This document shows positions 32,001 to 42,850 of a stretch of DNA of 64,000 nucleotides, one piece after another (position 1 is the first letter of the stretch; the number at the start of each line of letters is the position of its first letter). The notes below the pieces were generated by a model, which was not told the origin of the DNA, did not search any database, and worked only from the letters and a program-made list of their open reading frames with translations. The translations under genes were made by a program, and so were the position numbers. Where the stretch lies: positions 16,071,490 through 16,135,489 of the forward strand of contig NC_056534.1 of the NCBI RefSeq assembly GCF_910596095.1, written 5' to 3'. Origin of the DNA: Thunnus maccoyii. Taxonomy: Eukaryota; Chordata; Actinopteri; Scombriformes; Scombridae.

Positions 32001-33229
32001 TTAAATGATCCTACAAAAAAGACTGTTTTTCTACTACAGTGTGTATGAAACATCTATAATCTAGAATATATAATACAAAACACATTTCTCATAGGTTTGT
32101 GCAGGGAATTCTCAGCTACTACTACAAGAAAGATGATGAGGTCCAGCAAGACTCCGAACTGCAGACGTGGATTCGGGACATTTTTGAACATGGATTCCTT
32201 TCCCAAGCAGGCACAGGTAGGCTTTAAAGAAAAGCTTCATCTTCATGATATATGTTGCTTCATATTCACATGTATATACCATTATATTATCATAATGCAC
32301 ACATAAATCAAACTTTACTTGAATCATCTAACACAGTTTTTTCTTTCTAATTCTCAGGAATCCCTCAACGTTTCTCCACTGTGGATGAGTTGGTCAGGTT
32401 TGTCACCATGGTGATTTTCACCTGCTCAGGCCAGCACTCAGCTGTCAACTGTGGACAGGTGAATCATTGTAATTCACTGGCATGATCAATTACAAAATTT
32501 AGATTATAGTGCAATGTGTTGATCAGGTTTTGTAGTTTTCTCTGAACTGGAGAGAGATGGATGAATTCTGGCCAAAGAAACATGACATTGGACTTTGAAC
32601 CTTAAACATAAAAAACATTCTGTTTTTAAATGTACATTTTGCCCTCTAGCTTTAAACTGTCAAGAGCTTCAATATTACTAAAAATTGTAATGCTACACTG
32701 TAAATGATCCATATCCATAATTTATTCATTGCAGTTTGACTACGGTGGCTGGATGCCCAACGCTCCCACCACCATGCAATGTCCTCCACCAACCACAAAA
32801 GGGACAACAAGTGAGGCCACGATGCTGCAGACATTACCCAACGTCGATGCAACAGTTCAGGGAATGGCAATAATGTGGCTGCTCAGCAAGCGGTCCTCTG
32901 ACTTTGTAAGTGCCCAAATTACATAAATCACATTTTATGTTCAACTTGAGTAAAATAGGTTAATATGTCATTGAGCCAATAGTGTATGTTTTATTAACAT
33001 TAAAATATTACTGAAAAATATGTTTTTAACATATCATTGATCTCATCAGGTCCATCTTGGTCACTTCCCAGAGGAACATTTCAGAGAGGAGATTCCCCGC
33101 AGGCTGATAAAGGATTTTCAAGGAGAGCTTGAAGTTTTAAGTGCAGCCATCAAAACCAGAAACGAAAATCTTGTAGTCCCATACACATACATGGATCCAA
33201 AGGAGGTAGAGAATAGTGTGGCCATTTAA
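26074..33229 (+). CDS. arachidonate lipoxygenase (ALOX5/12-type), copy A, 14 exons
   Basis: It oxygenates polyunsaturated fatty acids to hydroperoxides, using a non-haem iron in the cytosol or at membranes. Exons: 26074-26226, 27049-27253, 27431-27512, 27746-27868, 28102-28205, 28461-28633, 28878-29021, 29529-29732, 29904-29990, 30103-30272, 32095-32216, 32358-32458, 32735-32905, 33050-33229. All borders are GT-AG and the joined frame is 2019 nt (672 aa), the family's usual length. Exons 1-3 give the PLAT/C2-like domain, the rest the catalytic domain. Iron ligands are His369 and His374 (THLLRTH), His549 and Asn553 (GQHSAVN) and the C-terminal Ile672. Ala412 at the stereocontrol (Coffa) site suggests S-specificity. 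Compared with copy B (about 92% identical) changes cluster in exons 1, 2, 4 and 5, and copy A has Tyr363 where B has Asp. Which carbon is oxygenated cannot be told. Confidence 0.96.
28766..28812. repeat. decayed palindromic Tc1-end element (ALOX copy A intron 6)
   Basis: ACAGTACCAGTCAAGTGAAT then AAGGTGTGTCTAAACTTTGG is a shortened relative of the hairpin element at 30521. It is shared with unit B at 58804. Confidence 0.55.
30521..30600. repeat. palindromic Tc1-end element (ALOX copy A intron 10)
   Basis: ACAGTACCAGTCAAAAGTTT ... CCAAACTTTCGACTAGTACTGT forms a hairpin of about 80 bp with almost no spacer. Intron 10 (30273-32094) is the longest in the gene and holds nothing else that I recognise. 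Confidence 0.75.
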
Positions 33230-33900
33230 TATCAGGCAGTTTGACCTCCTCAGCTGTTGATGAAATTCAGTTTCACATTAACAAACGGTGAGGGAGGGAA
33301 GAACGTCATGCTCTGTTTTGTGCTGGTGTTAAAATGGGAAGAAACTACTCTATGTGATAATCATATGCAGATTTGTGATTTTTTACAGCCTAAATGATTT
33401 AAGTGACAAGAAGACGAGATGTAAAGCTGCCAGATTGATGCGTTTCTTACAAAGACATGGATCTTATGCAAAGTGTGAAAAAAGTTGATTTTATTCTTTC
33501 TCGTCTCAACACAAGAATGAATGAATCAGTTCTTCTCTGAGTATATGTAGTTGTAGTTTTGCACTGCTGTGACCAATACAGCTTGATCTGTACGTGAGCC
33601 TGTCTGTTCTGCGCCTGCTGTTGTAGAGAACTGTTTTAAACCTGAACGTTTGTGTGCTAAGCAGTAAAAATGATTTCACAACCAATATTTACATTGTTTT
33701 ATAGTTTTCATTTATTGTTTTCAGTACCTTGTTTACACGTCACTGATGAAGACACTTTCAGTTAAGCCTTTACAATGAACTTTATGTAGTATAGGAACAA
33801 AAAATGAACGAAAAGAATGATGATTGTCAGGGAAGCCTTCTCTTTTACTGGATACCAATTGTAGGTATTGTTTTAGCTGTTGATCTGTAAGAAAAATACA
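33230..33900 (+). other. ALOX copy A 3'UTR
   Basis: The DNA after the stop matches unit B to the window end. The likely poly(A) signal is AGTAAA at 33663-33668, where copy B has a canonical AATAAA (63794-63799). A 60-bp stretch present in B at about 63440-63540 (GTGGTGAAAAATTACC onward) is missing here. Confidence 0.6.
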
Positions 33901-34960
33901 TATTCAGTGTAAGTTTCTTTTTCTGTTTTTGGCCTCTTTGGCCTTCCACTGACGGCATGCAGAGCAGAGCAGAGAGACTGAAAGTTGCAGCTCTAGTCAG
34001 TAATAAATCTAACTACTGTACTGTATGCTAAAATGGATTCAATAATCAGCATGTCCATTATCATAACATTAGTCAAAAGTTAAGTTGCTGGCTACAGCCT
34101 GCAACAGCTGGCGCATGTATCCCTTAATTTGTTTTTCAAGTAACTAAGGTCATCACAAGACATGAAGAGTTGCTGGATCAGCCTGCTGATAGAAAATGAA
34201 AAGGCGGGCAAAACTCCAAAAACATAATTATGACAGAATCAGTTGGAGGGAGAGAAATAGAGACTGATGGTGAGAGATGACCCAGTAATTGCCACAATTC
34301 CTACTTGACCTCATTTTCCCTCATAATATTTTCTGTTTGAAAACAAAAATATAGTATAAAACATTTCACTCAGTAATATAACATGCCTTTTATTATGTCC
34401 TGTTGTCATTTATCTGCAGAAGAAGTAGTGTTTTCATGTGGGGACCCTCATCCACTACCCGCCCCTGCCACAAACTTCATGCTAACCCAGTGACCACATC
34501 TATAATCGCAGGTATTAACTAAGGGAATCCAAAATAAACAAATACAAACAAGTATCAAGAGAATATACATTTTAATATAAATAGAGCCTCAAGAAAACAC
34601 TTCATATGTGCATGAAAATCATTTGGGAAATCACATTTTTGCAAATGCCAACTTGGCAATTCTTATACAGGTAACTGGGAAAGGTTTTTTTTCATGCATT
34701 GATCCTATAGCTCATTATTATTCTGTTCATTATCTGTGCTGATTCAGTAATTACTGTACATTGTACTTTACTGTACAGTCTATCTTATGTAGGCGTGTTT
34801 ATTGCAGTTGCCTCTTACTCTTCAAGTTAGTGTCAGTGGGTGACACACCCTAAATTCAGTATTTTTAAAAGGAGGTTTTGGATTTATTATTTGAGTTTTT
34901 TAATGAATTCTACAAAAACATAAACTTTCAGGTTTAGAGGTTATATATTTTACACAAAAT
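33901..34960. other. intergenic DNA, nothing recognised
   Basis: No reading frame with family features and no classified repeat is seen. It lies between the ALOX copy A 3'UTR and the next 3'UTR relic. Confidence 0.4.
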
Positions 34961-34964
34961 TTGC

Positions 34965-35450
34965 CCCAGGCCTCAGTTGATCGATCAAATTCAGCCTCAT
35001 GTTAACGAAAGGAGAGAGTTGAAATGTTATTTTATTCTGTGCTGATTTTAAAATATAATTGCTGTTTGCACGTTGGAATGCAAATAAAAATGAGTTTTTA
35101 GAGTTTTCATTTGTTTGATTTTTTCAATTTAGTTTGTTTTCTTTTATTTATTTTTTGTTTGTTTGCAGTTTCTCCCTTTTTTAATTGGTAACATATCAGA
35201 AAGTGACACAGGTGACTTAATGGTGGTAGACATAATAGAACATAAAGACACTGAGTCAAATATTAATTAACAGAGACAGACAGATAGTTGTCCTTTTCTT
35301 ATCAGCTTGTTATGTGATGGAAGAATAAAATACTAGTGCTGTGATTACATTATTGAAATAAAACATTAGTTGATATCAACAGAGATCATTGTTTTATTCT
35401 TTTATATCTTAACACAAGAATGAATACAGTGGGTCCTATTGTTTTTCTGC
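34965..35450 (+). pseudogene. relic of a further ALOX (or TBCK) 3'UTR
   Basis: GATCAAATTCAGCCTCATGT, then TTATTTTATTCTGTGCTGAT, then CTTAACACAAGAATGAATAC occur in the same order as in the ALOX 3'UTR at 33258-33530. No coding exon survives directly upstream. Its homology to both the TBCK and ALOX 3'UTRs means its parent gene cannot be settled by eye. Confidence 0.6.
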
Positions 35451-36070
35451 AACAATTTAACATTAACCATGACAGTTTAAACTCTCCCTGTCTACTCCTC
35501 AACTTGCGTTTCACATAATTATTTTCTCATAATTTTCAGATTAATCTCAAAATGAATCTACTTGGATCTATTACACTGAAATTTGCATTTTACCTTTGAT
35601 GGAGCTCAGGGAACATTAATTACCTCTATATGATTTCACGTTGTAAACTTTGTTACTTGAATACTTGAATTTTCAAGTTGGAATCTAATCAGTCCAGTGT
35701 GTAGAAAAGCACTGATATCCAAAGATAGAACAGTATAACAAGTGATTTAAGGTGGCCTTGCTGTATATTTTATGCACATTTAAATGTGTACCAGATAAAA
35801 AATGTATATCAAATGAATGAAACAAAAGTCAATGTAGTATGTTCATATGATTTTGAGATGGAATGTATCTTCCTAAATAAAAGGAACAAAGATTGCTCTG
35901 TACACTTGTACACATTTTGTGATAAGCACAGTTTCATGCCAAAATATATTCTTTGCACGCCTCTTCAGGTGCAAAGAAACTGACTTGATTCTTGCCCTTC
36001 ACAAGCTTTGTGCCTGCACAAAAACAGAATATTGTGTCTCTCTTACTCTCTGTTTCTCTTTTTGCTGGAG
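35451..36070. other. intergenic DNA, nothing recognised
   Basis: No first exon for the lipoxygenase relic downstream was found here. Open frames lack family features. Confidence 0.4.
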
Positions 36071-36639
36071 TCTACATTTTCTGTGTCCTGCCCTACCTCC
36101 CTTGGAAAGCTACTGTAGTGCTGATTGAGGTTGACAAAAAGCCTCTCCCACTGTTCCCAGAAGACTCATGGTTTCCCTGCAAGGTGAAGGTAAAGTCCCT
36201 GGAGGGAGACACTTACAACTTTATCATCCACCACTGGACTGCTGAAAGCAAGGTTAAGTTATTCAGAGAGGCAACAGGTTTGTTGAACTGTATATGACTA
36301 TTACAGTTTATTGTACGGTGTACACTTCTGCTGTCCAACAAAAATAAGAGACTAGAAAAGTCTAATTTCATTATGTAAGAATGCAAGGTGACTAAACCTG
36401 TTGGTTAGAAGATGTTACAGAGGAGACAACTGTATTAAACAATATTAAATCCTATTTTTATAAGCTCTAAGAAACTATGACAAGAATCATCATCTTGGCA
36501 AGTACAGTAGGGAGAAGGAGCTGAAGCTGAGAGAGCAACTGGATAGGTGAGAGCTGTGTGCTCAGGAATCACAAAACCCTGTTGATTCAACGTCGTAAAG
36601 CCCTGCCCAGTAGCTTTCCTGTCACTCATGGCATGGTGT

Positions 36640-37411
36640 TTCTCTGCAATGGGAGCTCCTTAACTGCAGAAACTGTTGTGGAAAAATCTTCAAATGGGCC
36701 AATAAATCTTCAGGTCACCCACAACTTAGTATTAAACTCAAAACTTATAAGAGAAAAACTCAAAAAATACACTGGAAGCTGGTAGAGTTCAATGTGAATA
36801 GGTTTACTGTGCATAAAGAGAGCAAACCGAGGCCTCTATCCCAGGATAAAGAAAAACCTGATGCAAAATCATAAAACCTCATTTTATATATTTTTCATAA
36901 CCCCTCCTATTGTGCAGCTTATTTTCTAGTCTCCACCTCATTTTTAATTATATTCAACCATCTGGTCATTATTTCTGAGTTCATACGTGACCTTGACGCT
37001 TTGGTGATAATACAAGTGTGACTTATCTTAGAAATTACTGTCTTAGCATCTTCCACCTTTTTCTCAAACTAAAAATGGACCTGGCGGCCTTTAATCATTT
37101 CACACAGAAAACCAAATTGCTATATCACAGATTAGCCTTCTTGCTAACTCCCTGGGAGCTGTCTCTCATGGGCATAATGTCATCTTTGCACTCTCACTGG
37201 CACATTTGTTTGATCATGGAACAGCAGTTCCACCACAAAACACAGGTATGTTATTCATCCCTATTGTCAATAACTATATCGCAGCTCTTTTGTTGGAACA
37301 GACTATGGACAGCAGTACTGTAATGAAGTGTTGGAGCAAACAAATGCCCAATGTACAATATGATATAGCATGGAAAAATGTTTTCTGATTTTAAAGTGAC
37401 TTAAGATAAAT
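36640..37411. other. unrecognised DNA inside ALOX relic C
   Basis: A stretch at 37090-37250 has an open frame (SQISLLANSLGAVSHGHNVI) ending before GTATGT, which looks exon-like but matches no lipoxygenase exon. I do not recognise it. The rest shows nothing. Confidence 0.35.
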
Positions 37412-37568
37412 GATTCTGCCTCCACTTTAACACAAATGAGGTGAATGGAATTTAATCTGCGGTACTCACAGCATTAGAACTGAATTAAAAGGATGTATAT
37501 TTGCATGTATGGCAAGATCTCTTTCATGAATAAATGCCTAATACAAAGGAAGTAAATGGGTATTCTAC
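37412..37568 (-). mobile_element. inverted fragment of the 2805-type non-autonomous transposon
   Basis: GATTCTGCCTCCACTTTAAC ... AAGGAAGTAAATGGGTATTC is the inverse of 3105-3265 within the element at 2805-3538. Neither terminus is included. Confidence 0.75.
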
Positions 37569-37799
37569 TAATTCAGTGCTGCTTGAAAGTTTGTGAACCC
37601 TTTTGAATTCTCTCTATTTCTGCCAAAAATATGACCTAAAATGTGATCAGATTTTTACATAAGTCCCAAAACTAGATAAAGGGAAACCAATTAAACAAAC
37701 GAGACAAAAACATTAAACTTATACATTTATTTATTGAGGATTATCCAGTCTTACATATTTGTGTGAGGCAAAAGTATGTGAACCCTTCAGTAACTGCAA

Positions 37800-38280
37800 T
37801 AACTGGTGTGACCCCCTTTTGCAGCAATAACTTCAACTAAACATTTCCGATAACCCTTTATCAGCTCTGCACATTGGCTTGGAGGAATTTTAGCTCATTC
37901 CTCCTTACAAAACAGTCTCAACTCGGGTTGTTGGTGGGCTTCTTTCTATGAACTGCCTGCTTCAGGTCCTTCCACAGCTTTTCTATAGGATTAAGGTCAG
38001 GACTTTGATTCGGCCATTCCAAAAAATTATCTTCTCCTCTAACCATTGTTTGGCAGAGCAACTTGTGTGTTTAGGGTTGTTGTCTTGCTGCATGACCCAC
38101 TTTCTGTTGAGCTTCAGTTCAAAGACAGACACCTTGACATTTTCCCGTAGAATTTGCTGGTACAACTCAGAACTCATAGCTTAATCAATGATTACAAGCT
38201 GTCCTGGTCCAGAAGCAGCAAAGTAGGCCCAAACTATGATACTGCCAACACCATGTTTCACATATGGGTTAAGGTGCAGA
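37800..38280 (-). pseudogene. Tc1-like transposase remnant
   Basis: On the minus strand one reads MSSELYQQILRENVKVSV, FELKLNRKWVMQQDN, then a shifted remainder to the RLI-type C-terminus near 37800. The second catalytic Asp region (QQDNNPKHTS) is intact. The N-terminal half is deleted or displaced by the nested element. Confidence 0.82.
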
Positions 38281-38281
38281 T

Positions 38282-39004
38282 AGCCCAATATTTGTATTTA
38301 TATTTGTTGAGGCAGCAAAATGATTTATATTTGTATTTGCATTCGAATAAAAGTGGACATAGGTGTAAAAATGTTTATATTACGCTTTTAATTTTAGGAT
38401 ATTTAAGTGTTAAAATAAGTGTTTATGAATAACCCACACTGGGTTTTGAACTTAAGTCTCCCAAATCATAGACGACTGCAATGAGTACTGAGCTAAAACC
38501 AAGTGCATTGCAAATGCACAGACAGACCTTTACTTATTTACACACCCATAACACAGAGACAGCACAGCATGTAACATGTAGGAAAAACTTCAAAGGCGAT
38601 TCTTGCTTTGCACTTTTCATTTATTGCCTACATTTTACAACCTTACTTTGTGGAAAGGAGAAGGGGAACAGCAGGTTATGGAGAGTCCCTTGGGAGCACT
38701 TTGCTTGTGTCAGTAGCTCAGCTTTATCTCTGGGGAACACTTCCAACTCTGGGAGTAATGTCCAAATTAGGAAATGTGCGTCATGTAGCAGGTGGATGTG
38801 ACTCCCCACATGAGACCTGCTGACAGGTATAACAGCAGAGCAGAGGAGAGAGCCTGAGATAAAGATGTAACTGACCTGCACGCTGGTATTTAAAATGTTT
38901 TTTTTTCTTCCCAAAAACAAATAATTTTAAAAATATTTGTATGAAATAAATGTTTGTAAAAAACCCACTATTTGTGCTTTGCTGAATAACATATTTGTAT
39001 TTGG
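38282..39004. mobile_element. nested non-autonomous element with ATTTGTATTTG-type ends
   Basis: The left end (GCCCAATATTTGTATTTATA) roughly mirrors the right end (ATATTTGTATTTGGGC). The interior has a GGGTTTTGAACTTAAGTCTC phrase and no transposase. It interrupts Tc1 sequence on both sides. The family is unknown, perhaps hAT-like. Confidence 0.5.
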
Positions 39005-42000
39005 GCCTCCTAGTGGAGGCCCAGATTTCTCCTCTTTAATTAAGGCAGGGCCTCCCAGACTCACACTTGATTGTCATCCCATTGATTGAAACACCCAACT
39101 CTAAATTCCCCTTCAAATTGAATGAAAGAATGAATTGAATGAATGATAATCCTAGAGGTTCACATTATTTTGCCACACTCAAATATGTAACATTGGATCA
39201 TTTTCCTCAATAAATAAACAAACGTGTAAGGTTTTTGTCTCATTTGTTTAAATGATGTCTCTATCTAGTTTTAGGACTTGTATGGAAATCTGATCACATT
39301 TTAGGTGATATTTATGCAGAAAAAGAGCTAATCCTAAAGGGTTCACAAACTTTCAAGTAACACTGTATAAAAGGGAATCACAGTTCAAGTGGTTGAAAAC
39401 TCTACTTAGTAAGAAACGCCCTGAAAAGAAAAGAATTTTCTCTTAGATTTGTGACTGGCCTTTAACACTTAATCTCTCATCCTCATCAAAGTGTGCAGAA
39501 CTATAATTCCTCTAAAATTTCAAACAGAAAGGCAACATATTTCTGTGTGACTACAAGCGCTTGGATGGAGTTAAACCAAACACCATCAATGGGAAGAGGC
39601 AGTACTTGATAGTTCCCCTTGTCCTTCTCCACAAAACACCTGATGATAAGCTGATGCCAGTTGCTCTTGAGGTAAAACTGCCTTTGAGATTCAAATGATA
39701 CTCGAGTTGAACATTAATGTGATAGGCCATATCTTACATGAATTTCAGTGGCAGACAGTTTTGACATTTACTGCTAGATAATGTCATTTCATCAGACCTC
39801 ACTGTGAACAGTTTTCATGTGGGCTATTTCTTTATTTTTCCATGGAAAGTGCACACAGTTCATTCTGTAGAATACCCATTTACTTCCTTTGTATTAGGCA
39901 CTTATTCATGAAAGAGATCTTGCCATACATGCAAATATACATGCTTTTAATTCAATTCTAATGCTGTGAATACCACAGATTAAATTCCATTCACCTCGTT
40001 TGTGTCACAGTGGAGGCAGAATCATCTTTGAGCATGCTTGTGTTGTTTGTCACAAATATTGTCTTTTCATTTTATACATTTTGATGACAATAAAAAGGTC
40101 AAACATAAAAAAAGCATCTGTCTTAAGCTAAGGCTTATAATCTCCAAATTTTTGACATTTCAGTCATTTTGATAAATACACAGTTATATGATGAATAAAA
40201 GACCCATGTGTAATAGCTTAGTTGGGTTTTTTTTAAATTCTGAGAACAAAGTCAGAATTCAAATACATTTTTCACGTGGCCCTAATCCTCTTCTGTACAA
40301 TGTCAACACGACACCTTATTCAAGAATTTTATTTACTGTACTGTAGCATTCATTAAAATATGACTGAAAGGGAGTTGAAGATCGGATTGATTACATTCTG
40401 AAGAAAAATAACCAGAGCCAGTGTTGTTCTTATGATTGCATCATGTCAAAATAAGCATTGCAATGCATATTTACACTGCAGCAAGACATACTAGACACTT
40501 ATTATACAATATTATTTTGGACAAATGGGTAGGCTTTTTTGAATGACATACAAATTAAGAGTATTATCTCGTGTATCTTTTCCTGTCTTCTAGCTTGTAA
40601 AAATTCAGAATAAGCACAGACCAGTTACTCTCTGAGCTGTAGCTTCAGGTTCAGTTCAAGTGAAACAAAACTCACTGGTACTATCGACATGTTGAGTTAC
40701 AGTTTTTCATATTAATGGAAGTCCGTTTTGTATTGACCCAAGTAATTGTCCCAAAAAATGCAGTAAAAGAGTGGTACGGCTGATACTGTATATTTGTGTT
40801 ACATGCTGGATGCCCTGTCAGCAGATTCTCAGGCCTCGTAGTGAACAGACATCTATCTCACTGGACAGCTGCTGTCCAGTCAGCTTGGTCTGAGTGAGTG
40901 AATACGAGAAAAGAAGCTCTCCGTCTCCTTTCTCTCAGTCACTAATGAGAGAATCTAAACATCGCAGAACAAATGCAAAAATGTTCCACAATTGTACCAT
41001 TGATTAAATTGCCTCTAATTCATCAACCTTTGACATTATTTTTGTTAATCTCCAGGTAGACATTAGATTGTCTTTCTTTTTTCTCTTTCTTTTTTTTCTT
41101 GATCATGCCGTTCACATGCAAATTTGTGCATGACTGCTGGAAAGTGAGTGACACTCATCTGTTGCAGCCATAATAGAGCAACTTATGAGCAACAGAAAAT
41201 GTGTTTTCAACCTGTCAACCTAATGTCAACCTAAAATGTCAACCTACTTGTAACACATGATAAATTTGTATTTGCTCGCCTCCGGAATATACATAGAGGC
41301 TGCTGATGGTATTGGCCATGAAGTTATTATTGACATTGGCTGCTTTTAGTTTAAAATAAATCAAAATACAGTACAGTGTACGGAAGACTAATGCCATTCC
41401 CCGTGGATGAGCAGATGTTTTGCTCACTGTCATCTAACAGCTGGCAGAGCTTGTGTTTCAATGATTGGGCAAATGGATGTCCATGAGTAAACGGGTATGT
41501 TCCCTGGTCACTATTTTTCTGTTCTTGTGTGCTACGTGTTCCCATGAACATGTAAAACTGTGAGCAAATGGAGCATTTTGAATTAGATGAGGTAATAAGA
41601 TTTGTAGGTGATGGGCAAAACAGATCTGTTAGGTCTTCACTTTCTAAGACTTATCCTGTACAAGGCTTTGACACAATCAAATTCTCTCCTGTATAATATA
41701 TGTAGTCCAATAATTTCTATTTTGAAGCTTCTGATGTGCAGTTTTTTGTTGACAGTGTGATGTGTTGTTTTAATTCTATGATAATTTTTGAGGTGATAGC
41801 AGAAGCACCTCTAAAAAAAATATAATCTGAAACAACTCCACTACTAACTCCGGCCTCAAAATTGACTATAGAGTTGAATCAGTACCTCTATGAACTGAAC
41901 TGAACATTATAAGCTTCACAAAAGTAAGATTTATTGCAGGGCTGTTGTAATGGATTACATTATAATGTACAGTTATCTCTAATAATATTGTAACTTGTAC

Positions 42001-42022
42001 AGCTGTTCATGTTAGTGTGTTC

Positions 42023-42850
42023 AAATTCAAATTCAAATACAAATAAGCTTTATTGGCATGATAGATCAGAAACCTATATTGCCAAAGCAGAACAGAAAAT
42101 TATAAACATTGAAATATGATTAATAATTATAAAATAATATGCAAATATAAACAATAATATTAAATACAGTATAATAAAAGGCATTTTTACAGATGTAATC
42201 ACACAGAAACATTTACTACAGAGCTTGTTTCTCCTAGATTATGACAAGATTTAATATATTTTGCAGCTATTACTGCACATTGACTTTTCTCCCCACATAG
42301 ATAGGACGGTCTCTGAAGATCAGGGAGGTGGATAAATTCAGGATATATATGATTTATTTTTTCAAAGAAAACCTCTCTCAAATCCTTATATTTGTCTCAG
42401 TATAATAGGATGTGAGATTCTCCTTTATGACAAAGTGAACACAGCCTGGCCTCCCTGGGGAGCCTCTTCTGCCTGTGACAGCCTGTTTCTATGGCCAGGC
42501 TGTTTCCACTCAGTCTGTACATTGTCAGTGTTTTCCTTAGTTTTCTATCAGTCACGGTAGTCAGGTACTCTGCCACCATGTACTCTCTGTTTAGAGTCAA
42601 ACACAATTCTAATTTACTTTGTGATTTGGTGGTTCCGTTCCAATATTTGATATAATTTTCTTTCTGTTTTGAGATGATTTGGTTGGGCCAGATTGTTTTT
42701 GGTGTGTGTGGGCAGAGCTTCAGCAGCAGCTGGCACTCATTATATCTTTTAATGTAATTCATTAAATCTAAATTATAAGTAACATATATTATATTCACTT
42801 AGTAAGGCTAATACTGCTCTTCAAAGTCATGCCCCTCTATTTCAGAATGA
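42023..42850 (-). mobile_element. I/Nimbus-like LINE, 3'-terminal fragment, only in unit B
   Basis: On the minus strand are the last parts of a LINE polyprotein: LTMYRLSGNSLAIETGCHRQ, LPREARLCSLCHKGE (zinc-knuckle-like C-x2-C) and a shifted continuation at 42199-42381. The 3' end is AATAAAGC followed by TTGAATTTGAATTTGAATTT-type tail repeats (42023-42050 on the plus strand). It replaces about 45 bp of unit A (5065-5108). The clade is judged from memory of similar fish repeats. Confidence 0.65.

Larger units (their letters stand above)
3022..33880 (+). repeat. segmental tandem duplication, unit A
   Basis: This stretch aligns collinearly with 39781-64000. Homology starts at ATGTCATTTCATCA (3022 and 39781) and continues to the window edge, where unit A has reached about 33880. 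The best-matching blocks are 3022-11060 with 39781-50962 and 24219-33880 with 54208-64000. The intervening 13.2 kb of A (11060-24219) has no counterpart in B, which carries a different 3.2 kb there. The unit includes the TBCK 3' end and one lipoxygenase gene. Confidence 0.9.
37574..39365 (-). mobile_element. Tc1-like element (same family as 17778), with nested insertion
   Basis: It begins CAGTGCTGCTTGAAAGTTTG and ends with the inverse (TTTCAAGTAACACTG) before TA. The minus-strand transposase remnant lies at 37800-38280. A second element with ATTTGTATTTG-type ends occupies about 38282-39004. The remaining outer part (39010-39365) matches the left arm of the 17778 element. The middle of the transposase gene is missing. 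Confidence 0.82.
36071..39671 (+). pseudogene. lipoxygenase pseudogene (ALOX relic C; exons 2, 3, part of 6, and 7)
   Basis: Exon 2 (36071-36277) reads FSVSCPTSLGKL, then a 5-bp insertion (CTGTA) shifts the frame before [18 protein letters not shown]. Exon 3 (36465-36546) keeps acceptor and donor with NHHLGKYSREKELKL. A 58-bp piece of exon 6 (about 36575-36632, LLIQRRKALPSSFP) follows almost at once, so exons 4-5 are deleted. Exon 7 (39528-39671) has intact borders and frame ([18 protein letters not shown], then VPLVLLHKTPDDKL). Exons 1 and 8-14 are missing, and a Tc1 element sits between exons 6 and 7. It is more diverged from A and B than they are from each other, and shares several bases with B against A. 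It cannot make a lipoxygenase. Confidence 0.9.

Noticed and set aside
37018..37388. Exon-like open frame inside ALOX relic C
   Set aside because: It matches no lipoxygenase exon that I can align and no other family that I recognise, so it is noted only as unassigned.
38481..38920. Overlapping 99-106-aa open frames on both strands
   Set aside because: They lie in the nested non-autonomous element and show no transposase or other family motifs.
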